From Gammaproteobacteria bacterium (GTDB lineage: Bacteria; Pseudomonadota; Gammaproteobacteria; Xanthomonadales; Xanthomonadaceae): a DNA stretch of 6,177 nt. The stretch spans positions 1-6,177 of the forward strand of contig JAUIJO010000183.1 of NCBI GenBank assembly GCA_030431185.1, given 5' to 3'. The position numbers and the translations under genes were made by a program. The notes beneath the pieces are model-generated. The model had not been told where the DNA came from. It did no database searches and worked only from the letters and a program-made list of their open reading frames with translations. Below are positions 1 to 4,318 of this stretch, one piece after another (the stretch's first letter is position 1; each line of letters opens with the position of its first letter).

Positions 1-2499
1 AACAACGACCAGGGCGTGGGCGAGTACGATCCCGCCGACGGCAGCCGCTACAGCGGCGGCGACCTCGCCGGCGTGCGGCGGCGGCTCGACTACCTGCAAG
101 GCCTGGGCGCGACCGCCCTGTGGCTGACGCCTCCGGTCGCCAACCAGTGGCTCAACCCGGACCGCAGCTTCAGCGGCTACCACGGCTACTGGGCCACAGA
201 CTTCCGTCGCGTCGACGCGCACTACGGCAGCCTCGCCGATTACCAGGCCCTGTCGCGCGCGCTGCATGGCCGCGGCATGTACCTGGTGCAGGACGTGGTG
301 GTGAACCACACGGCCGACTACCTGCGCTGCGTCCCGCCCGCGCCCCGGGACCCCGCCACGCACTGCGCCACGCGCCCCGACGCCCGGGGCCGCAGCGCGC
401 CGGTGCAGGCCCCGTTCGACCAGAACGATCCGCGCGATCCCGTGCAACGTGCCGCATCGATCTACCACTGGACCCCGCCGATCAGCGACTTCGGCCGACG
501 CGTGCAGGAACTCGATCACCAGCTCGCCGACCTGGACGACCTGGACACGGAGAACCCGGCGGTGCGCCAGGCGCTGCGCGCGAGCTACGCTGGCTGGATC
601 CGCGAAGCCGGGGTGGACGCCTTCCGCGTCGATACCGCCTTCCACGTGCCCGCGGACTTCTTCCCCGACTTCCTGCAAAGCGGGGATGTCGACGCGCCGG
701 GCATCATGCGCGTCGCCGCTGGCACGGGGCGCGACGGCTTCCTTGCCTTCGGCGAGGGCTTCGGCGCCGACCGCGCCTTCGACGACACCCGCGCGCGAAA
801 GCTCGACGCCTACATGCGCACGCCGGGCGGCCTGCCGTCGATGATCAACTTCCCGCTCTACGGCACGCTGGGCGACGTGTTCGCGCGCGGCCGGCCGACC
901 GCCGAGCTTGCCCACCGCATCCGTTCGATGATGGCCGTGCACGCCGACCCCTGGCGGATGCCGACCTTCGTCGACAACCACGACGTCGACCGCTTCCTCG
1001 CCGGCGGTAACGCGGCCGGACTCAAGCAGGCCCTGCTGGCGATGCTGACCCTGCCCGGCATCCCGGTCATCTACTACGGCACCGAACAGGGCTTCACCGC
1101 GCAGCGCCCGGCGATGTTCGCCACCGGCTTCGGCAGTGGCGGACGCGATCACTTCGACACCGGCGCGCCGCTCTACCGTTATTTGCAGCGCGCGATCGGG
1201 TTGCGCCGCGGCGACACCCTGTTCTCGCGCGGCACGCCGACCGTGCTGGCCGACAATCCCGCGCGCTCGGGTGCGATCGCCTGGCGCATCGATGGCGAGT
1301 CCAGAGAAGGCGCGGCTCGCAGCGCCCTGGTGGTGCTCAACAGCGCCGATACCCCCATGCTGCTGGATCGCCTCGACACCGGCCTCCCCGGCGGCAGCAC
1401 CCTGCGGGGCGTGTTCGCGATCGAAGGCGAAGCGAACGCGCTGGACATCGGCGAAGAGGGTCGCGTGACCCTGGTATTGCCGCCGCGCAGCGGGCAGGTG
1501 TGGACATTGGAGCGCGACGCAGCCCCGAGCCACACCCCGACGCGCGAGGAGGGCGCCGCAGCGGCGAACCGCATGGCGCTCCCGCTGCCGCCCTCAGGCA
1601 ACGTCACGGCGGACGCCCTTCCCGTCGCCACGGCCGACTTCACCGTCAGCGGCCATGCCCCGGGCCTGCGCGGCCTGCGCCTCGTCGTCGACGGCGACCT
1701 CGGCAATGCCCAGAGGGTGCGCGTCGACGACGACGGTCACTGGCAGGCACGCGTCAGGGTGGACGACATGGTCGACCCCTCGCTCGAGCATCGCCTGGTC
1801 GCCTTCGACCCGGTCGCGGGCCAGGCACTCGTCGCCAGGCCCTTCCGAGTCGACCTCGACTGGACCCTGGCGGCCGACGCCGCCGATCCGGCGGGCGACG
1901 ACCACGGTCCCGACGGTCGCTACACCTATCCGTCCGACCCGGGCTGGCGCGACCTGCAGCCCGCCGACCTCCGCCGCGTGCGCGCCTGGCACGCCGGCGG
2001 CGCGCTGCGGATCGAGATCACCCTGGCCGGCCTCAGCGACGCCTGGCACCCGACCCACGGCTTCGACCACGTGGCCTTCACCGCCTACCTCGCCCTGCCG
2101 GGCCACGCGGGCGGCGCGCAGGTGATGCCGCAGCAGCATGCGACCCTCCCGGAGGCTGGCCGCTGGCACTACCGATGGCGCGCCCACGGCTGGTCCAACG
2201 TCCTCACCCGCGCCGACGGGGCCGACGCCGACGACGAGGGCCTCGCCATCACACCGGTCCCGACGATCCACGCCGATCGCGACGCCCGCCGCGTGAGCGT
2301 CACCTTCCCAGCCAGTGCGCTCGGATCGCCCGACAGCCTCGATGGCGCCACCCTCCACCTCACCACCTGGGACTACGACGGTGGCTATCGGGCGCTCGCG
2401 CCCCAGGCCGGCCCCATGAGCTTCGGCGGCGGCGAGCCTTCGGGCGCCCGGATCATGGACGCGATCGACGTCGACCTGCGTGCGCCGCCAGCGCACTGA
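1..2499 (+). CDS. GH13 alpha-amylase family glycoside hydrolase with C-terminal glucodextranase-C-like module (5' partial)
   Basis: The protein probably hydrolyses alpha-1,4 glucans such as starch outside the cytoplasm. The reading frame is open from base 1; the GTG at 16 is internal to the GH13 fold, so the true start and any signal peptide lie upstream. Numbering the 832 visible residues from base 1, conserved GH13 regions occur in order. Region I is DVVVNH (98-103). Region II is DAFRVDTAFH, with Arg209 and nucleophile Asp211 (codon 631). Region III is FGEGF, with acid/base Glu252 (codon 754). Region IV is FVDNHD, with Asp328 (codon 982). The GYHGYWATDF stretch near residue 60 recalls CGTases and maltogenic amylases. 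Cys110 and Cys122, in the likely domain B loop, could form a disulfide, which fits export. After the barrel and a beta-rich C domain (to about 505) come a Pro/Ala linker, an Ig-like domain (about 545-618) and a module (about 621-832). This module has DPAGDDHGP...YTYP near its start and FGGGEPSGA...DAIDV at its end, like the glucodextranase C domain. Exact specificity cannot be read from the sequence. Confidence 0.93.
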   Translation, partial: NNDQGVGEYDPADGSRYSGGDLAGVRRRLDYLQGLGATALWLTPPVANQWLNPDRSFSGYHGYWATDFRRVDAHYGSLADYQALSRALHGRGMYLVQDVVVNHTADYLRCVPPAPRDPATHCATRPDARGRSAPVQAPFDQNDPRDPVQRAASIYHWTPPISDFGRRVQELDHQLADLDDLDTENPAVRQALRASYAGWIREAGVDAFRVDTAFHVPADFFPDFLQSGDVDAPGIMRVAAGTGRDGFLAFGEGFGADRAFDDTRARKLDAYMRTPGGLPSMINFPLYGTLGDVFARGRPTAELAHRIRSMMAVHADPWRMPTFVDNHDVDRFLAGGNAAGLKQALLAMLTLPGIPVIYYGTEQGFTAQRPAMFATGFGSGGRDHFDTGAPLYRYLQRAIGLRRGDTLFSRGTPTVLADNPARSGAIAWRIDGESREGAARSALVVLNSADTPMLLDRLDTGLPGGSTLRGVFAIEGEANALDIGEEGRVTLVLPPRSGQVWTLERDAAPSHTPTREEGAAAANRMALPLPPSGNVTADALPVATADFTVSGHAPGLRGLRLVVDGDLGNAQRVRVDDDGHWQARVRVDDMVDPSLEHRLVAFDPVAGQALVARPFRVDLDWTLAADAADPAGDDHGPDGRYTYPSDPGWRDLQPADLRRVRAWHAGGALRIEITLAGLSDAWHPTHGFDHVAFTAYLALPGHAGGAQVMPQQHATLPEAGRWHYRWRAHGWSNVLTRADGADADDEGLAITPVPTIHADRDARRVSVTFPASALGSPDSLDGATLHLTTWDYDGGYRALAPQAGPMSFGGGEPSGARIMDAIDVDLRAPPAH

Positions 2500-2514
2500 A
2501 CCCCTGGCCTCGCG

Positions 2515-2554
2515 TCCCGCGGCCACCCGTGCTCCATCGGAGCGGAGCGCGGGA
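2515..2554 (+). terminator. Possible compound hairpin downstream of the GH13 gene
   Basis: Sixteen bases after the GH13 stop, TCCCGC (2515-2520) can pair with GCGGGA (2549-2554). Inside it, GCTCC (2531-2535) pairs with GGAGC (2539-2543) across a 3-base loop. There is no T-run after it, so intrinsic termination is uncertain. It may be only an mRNA 3'-end stabiliser. The position between convergent genes supports a role at transcript ends. Confidence 0.3.
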
Positions 2555-2651
2555 TAATGTCAGGATGCAAACGCTCGACCGGGTATGCGCGAAGCCGCGT
2601 CCCCATGGCTCGGCCTTGGACCCCGCAGGGCCGGGCTGGCCATTGCGGGGG

Positions 2652-2690
2652 CGTAGGATGGGTCGAGCCGAAGGTGATACCCATCGCCGC
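2652..2690 (+). repeat. GTAGGATGGGT...ACCCATC dispersed repeat, full copy
   Basis: GATGGGT (2657-2663) is the exact reverse complement of ACCCATC (2679-2685), separated by 15 bases, within a GTAGGATGGGTCGAGC...ATACCCATCG frame. I recall near-identical intergenic elements scattered in Xanthomonadaceae and other Proteobacteria genomes; this is from memory, not a search. It lies between the convergent GH13 and NTF2-like genes, the usual kind of place for such elements. A degenerate half copy lies at 3183-3197. Confidence 0.6.
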
Positions 2691-2783
2691 GGCCGGTCAG
2701 GGCGCTCGCATCCTTCATCCTGTCCGAAACGATCGCCCGGGCGCTCAAGCCTCACCTGGACAAGGCGGAGATTGAATCGCGCG

Positions 2784-3170
2784 TCAGGCGTCGGGCCCGG
2801 GAGATTGTGGCGCGCAGACTTCCATTTTCTGGATCAGGCCCCCAGCCAGCGTGAACCGGTGAGCCACGTGCTCATCCGCTAGAACGGTGCCCGCCAGGTC
2901 GCGCACGACCTGATGCACTTCGACCAGTATCCGTCCACCTTCCTCCGGGTGAAAGGCCACCGGCTCCACGTGCGGACTGATCTCGCTCCACTGCTCCGTC
3001 CAATAGGCGCCGACGGCATGGTGGCCCTGGACAAAGCCACCCTTGAACGCCCGGGGCCACTCGACATCTGTCGTCATGGTGGCCAAAGCCGCGTCGATCT
3101 GTCGACGGTTGAAGGCCGCATATGCAGTGCGAAGCAGCTCAGTTTCTGATCTTGAAGGTCGGTCAGGCAT
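2784..3170 (-). CDS. NTF2-like / SnoaL-like family protein
   Basis: This 128-residue protein has the length and pattern of the small alpha+beta-barrel NTF2-like (SnoaL-like) superfamily. That superfamily includes isomerases, cyclases, dehydratases and many proteins of unknown role. The N-terminal helix ends in TAYAAFNRRQIDAALATM, followed by DVEWP and a GH-H-AVGAYWTEQW helix (about 49-61). Beta strands of the form RILVEVHQVVRDLAG (about 80-94) and ADEHVAHRFTLAGGLIQKMEV follow, a common layout in stand-alone family members. No catalytic triad can be assigned. The start at 3170 (ATG) was chosen because the family fold begins about ten residues later and AAGG lies 8 bases upstream. A TTG 31 codons earlier would add a Pro-rich tail not expected for the fold and would overlap the preceding gene. 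No signal peptide is seen, so it is probably cytoplasmic. It is bracketed by two copies of the GTAGGATGG repeat. Nothing links it functionally to the sugar enzymes. Confidence 0.8.
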   Translation of the reverse strand: MPDRPSRSETELLRTAYAAFNRRQIDAALATMTTDVEWPRAFKGGFVQGHHAVGAYWTEQWSEISPHVEPVAFHPEEGGRILVEVHQVVRDLAGTVLADEHVAHRFTLAGGLIQKMEVCAPQSPGPDA

Positions 3171-3182
3171 GCAGGCGGCCTT

Positions 3183-3197
3183 GTAGGATGGATCGGG
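3183..3197 (+). repeat. Degenerate half copy of the GTAGGATGGGT repeat
   Basis: GTAGGATGGATCGGG matches 13 of 15 bases of GTAGGATGGGTCGAG at 2653-2667, in the same orientation. The pairing right arm ACCCATC is not found after it, so only half of the element survives. It sits just upstream of the NTF2-like gene start (minus strand). That gene and its flank are therefore enclosed by direct repeats about 530 bp apart. Confidence 0.45.
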
Positions 3198-3240
3198 AGG
3201 TCTGGTTCCTCGAACTACGTCGCGCCATGGGGATGGTATT

Positions 3241-3261
3241 GGCTCGAATGAAGTTTCAGGC
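3241..3261 (-). other. attC-like half-site (R''/L''-like) overlapping the end of the membrane protein gene
   Basis: Read on the minus strand this is GCCTGAAAC followed by TTCATTCGAGCC. It resembles the left end of many integron attC sites, GCCTAAC-AATTCATTCAAGCC, a form given from memory. It overlaps the stop codon of the upstream gene, as attC sites often nearly do. I could not find a matching L'/R' half on its downstream side, so it may be a decayed site or chance. Confidence 0.3.
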
Positions 3262-3642
3262 AATCGAACGATAGCGTCGCCGGCCGATCAGCGCCGCAAG
3301 TTCCAGGACACTCCACCCGAGAGCTATCGGCCCCAGGCCGACCAGAAGGAAGCCGTTCCAGTTGAACTCGGCGATGAAAGGTGCGCTGGCGTTGCCAGAC
3401 ACGACTACTTTCCAGAACAGGCTGTGAGGTTCCGTGACGGCGATCTGCTCCATGGAAGGGTAAGACAGTGCTGTGCAGGCGACAACGGCACAAACCCAAA
3501 GGCTGGCACCGATGCGTAGCTGGCTTCTGGTGGCAATCAGCTTCATTGCTTCCTCTGCCTCCAAAGCTTCCCTTGCGTCCTCGAGGGATGCACGGGCGCT
3601 TCCGTCCTGGGAGTGGTCTGTGTCTTCGATTACGCAGCGCAT
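3256..3642 (-). CDS. Small hypothetical membrane protein, two predicted TM helices
   Basis: I do not recognise this 128-residue protein. Residues 1-17 are polar. About 18-34 (SLEDAREALEAEEAMK) look like an amphipathic, acidic helix. A first hydrophobic segment lies near 43-60 (IGASLWVCAVVACTALSY) and a second near 97-120 (GFLLVGLGPIALGW...). The end is basic (RRRYR). Charge placement suggests both termini in the cytoplasm and a loop of about 35 residues outside. Two starts are possible. ATG 3642 includes the acidic helix, which looks like real coding sequence, but has no clear ribosome site. ATG 3546 (96 residues) has a good AGAGG five bases upstream (3552-3556). I give the longer form; the shorter is nearly as likely. 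The 3642 start follows an attC-like GTTAGGC by 10 bases, as in gene cassettes. Its G+C is lower than in the flanking hydrolase genes. Confidence 0.62.
   Translation of the reverse strand: MRCVIEDTDHSQDGSARASLEDAREALEAEEAMKLIATRSQLRIGASLWVCAVVACTALSYPSMEQIAVTEPHSLFWKVVVSGNASAPFIAEFNWNGFLLVGLGPIALGWSVLELAALIGRRRYRSIA
3550..3556 (-). promoter_or_regulatory. Shine-Dalgarno-like site for the alternative internal start at 3546
   Basis: On the minus strand AGAGGAA lies directly upstream of an in-frame ATG (3544-3546), with GAGG spaced 5 bases from it. A second purine block, GGAGG, lies a few bases further up. This is the strongest ribosome-binding sequence near this gene and is the main argument for the shorter 96-residue product. 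Confidence 0.45.
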
Positions 3643-3652
3643 GATCTTGTGG

Positions 3653-3709
3653 CGCCTAACACCAGAATTGAGCCGATGATCAAGGGTGCTGCACTTGGAG
3701 TGTCAATTC
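3653..3709 (-). other. attC-like site between the two small cassette-like genes
   Basis: On the minus strand this runs from just inside the stop of the basic-protein gene to CGGCTCAATTC-TGGT-GTTAGGC. The final GTTAGGC (plus 3653-3659) fits the attC R' consensus GTTRRRY. CGGCTCAATTC resembles a typical L' arm. GAATTGA (minus; plus 3703-3709) pairs exactly with TCAATTC (plus 3665-3671). Between them GTGC-T-GCAC (plus 3686-3694) makes an inner stem, giving an imperfect hairpin with bulges. The expected R'' box (RYYYAAC) is not recognisable upstream. The site is therefore degenerate, or a hairpin of another kind. The next gene starts 10 bases after it. Confidence 0.4.
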
Positions 3710-4028
3710 ACCGCTCATTGCCGGAACTCTCGGGCTTGCGCGAGCGACGCAACAGTAGAGCATCTTTGAGCGGCACGTCCGGCTGCTTGCGCCAATTGTG
3801 GCGCTTGGCGGTGGCTACGGCCGACTCTACCGCCTCAGGGTCAGCCGGCACACTGCCTGACAATGCGGAGAGCTCCTGGTGCACGGCCTTGCGGTGAGCT
3901 TGATTGACCCATTGCTTGCGTTTGGCAATTGCGTCCCGGCCCCCCCACTGACTTTCGGCCACGACGTTGCGCCGGTCATGTTCCAGGCTAAGGGCCTTCT
4001 TTTCTTGCGGGGTTAGCGGACGCTTCAT
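3708..4028 (-). CDS. Small basic protein of unknown function (106 aa)
   Basis: The protein starts MKRPLTPQEKKALSLEHDRRN and ends in RRSRKPESSGNER. It is hydrophilic and rich in Lys, Arg and His, with no membrane segment or signal peptide, so it is probably cytoplasmic and might bind nucleic acid (inference from charge only). I recall similar short proteins, beginning with a 'TPQEKK.LS...DRRN' box and ending with a 'WRK.PDVPL' box, as widespread sporadic hypotheticals in Proteobacteria. I know no tested function. Both boxes are present here (about residues 5-21 and 79-88). The ATG at 4028 has AGGG 5 bases upstream (4034-4037) within GTTAGGG. The frame stays open upstream on the minus strand through the intergenic region into the GH97 gene, but that stretch is only an out-of-frame shadow. 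The gene starts 5 bases after an attC-like end and finishes at a second one, giving a cassette-like unit of about 381 bp. Confidence 0.72.
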   Translation of the reverse strand: MKRPLTPQEKKALSLEHDRRNVVAESQWGGRDAIAKRKQWVNQAHRKAVHQELSALSGSVPADPEAVESAVATAKRHNWRKQPDVPLKDALLLRRSRKPESSGNER

Positions 4029-4033
4029 ATGAG

Positions 4034-4040
4034 CCCTAAC
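4034..4040 (-). other. R'-like box GTTAGGG, also containing the ribosome site of the basic-protein gene
   Basis: Minus-strand CTAATTGGTGTTAGGG closely matches the end of the site at 3653, CTCAATTCTGGTGTTAGGC. The two share AATT, a 2-base gap difference, then GGTGTTAGG. The last base is G rather than the C/T expected for R'. The AGGG inside it is placed correctly to be the Shine-Dalgarno sequence for the ATG at 4028. Confidence 0.4.
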
Positions 4041-4049
4041 ACCAATTAG

Positions 4050-4065
4050 ACCCCATTTATGGGGT
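4050..4065. promoter_or_regulatory. Palindrome ACCCCAT-TT-ATGGGGT, operator-like
   Basis: Seven-base arms pair exactly across a 2-base centre. The site lies in the leader of the basic-protein gene, just after the -10-like hexamer, where a repressor could block transcription or a small hairpin could form in the mRNA. Half of this site (ATGGGGTG) recurs at 4187 and 4216. The role is inferred only from position and symmetry. Confidence 0.35.
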
Positions 4066-4073
4066 GATAACGG

Positions 4074-4103
4074 ATTCTGGGCTAGCCCTGAATGCTGCGT
4101 CAA
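4074..4103 (-). promoter_or_regulatory. Possible sigma-70 promoter for the basic-protein gene
   Basis: On the minus strand TTGACG (plus 4098-4103) is followed after 18 bases by CAGAAT (plus 4074-4079), matching 5 and 4 of 6 consensus positions. The predicted transcript would start near 4067, about 40 bases before the ATG, and run through the ACCCCAT palindrome. The spacer contains GGGCTAGCCC. The spacing is one base longer than ideal, so this is only a candidate. Confidence 0.3.
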
Positions 4104-4276
4104 ATGGGAAATAGTCCTTTGTATCAAGATGTTAGCAAGGGACTCGCTCGGGCGCTCTTCTCCCGCAATCCTGGATATCAGGCAAATATGGGGTGATATG
4201 GAGAAGACGCTCATATATGGGGTGCTAATTGGCGGCAAATCCCCGGTATGGAGCCATGTTGGTCTTGCCGTGGTCG

Positions 4277-4304
4277 GCCGGGGGCCGTGCGGGACCCCGC
4301 CGGC
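4277..4304 (-). terminator. Possible GC-rich hairpin after the GH97 gene
   Basis: GCCGGGGG (4277-4284) pairs with CCCC-gc-CGGC (4295-4304), an 8-bp stem with a 2-base bulge and a 10-base loop, starting 14 bases past the GH97 stop on the minus strand. No U-tract follows, so it may be a weak terminator or a 3'-end protecting structure. Confidence 0.3.
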
Positions 4305-4318
4305 TTCGCTGCCTCGAC

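Larger units (their letters stand above)
4042..4232. repeat. 191-bp AT-richer segment bounded by inverted repeats
   Basis: CCAATTAGACCCCAT (4042-4056) is the reverse complement of ATGGGGTGCTAATTGG (4217-4232) except for one unpaired base. The segment contains no convincing gene. It carries three copies of TATGGGGTG(A/C)TA(A/T) (4058, 4187, 4216), a perfect GGGCTAGCCC palindrome (4079-4088), and ATATCA/TGATAT (4175-4180, 4194-4199). Its base composition differs sharply from the neighbouring hydrolase genes. It could be a MITE-like element, a very large recombination hairpin, or a regulatory region. No target-site duplication is obvious at its ends. Confidence 0.5.

Noticed and set aside
2385..2755. 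Several 60-100-codon minus-strand ORFs after the NTF2-like gene
   Set aside because: They mix GH13 antisense, the dispersed repeat and intergenic DNA. They overlap each other in different frames and show no family features.
1500..2882. Long plus-strand frame running through the GH13 3' half, and a 310-codon frame on the opposite strand (1594-2526)
   Set aside because: Both are Arg/Pro/Ala- or Gly/Val-rich shadows of the GH13 coding region caused by high G+C. Neither shows domain motifs, and the GH13 frame fully explains the DNA.
3171..3263. Upstream TTG start for the NTF2-like gene
   Set aside because: It would add 31 residues not expected for the fold, overlaps the preceding gene's stop, and has no ribosome site. 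The ATG at 3170 fits the family start.
4042..4232. CRISPR array or plasmid-type iteron origin
   Set aside because: Three motif copies are unequally spaced (129 and 29 bases) with no uniform spacers, and no cas or replication gene is near.
3240..4260. Insertion sequence or complete integron
   Set aside because: No transposase or tyrosine integrase is encoded in any frame, so only non-autonomous or remnant elements can be proposed.
2500..4318. tRNA, rRNA or riboswitch in the intergenic stretches
   Set aside because: No cloverleaf, conserved rRNA segment or recognisable aptamer core was seen by eye. The visible hairpins are short and explained as listed.
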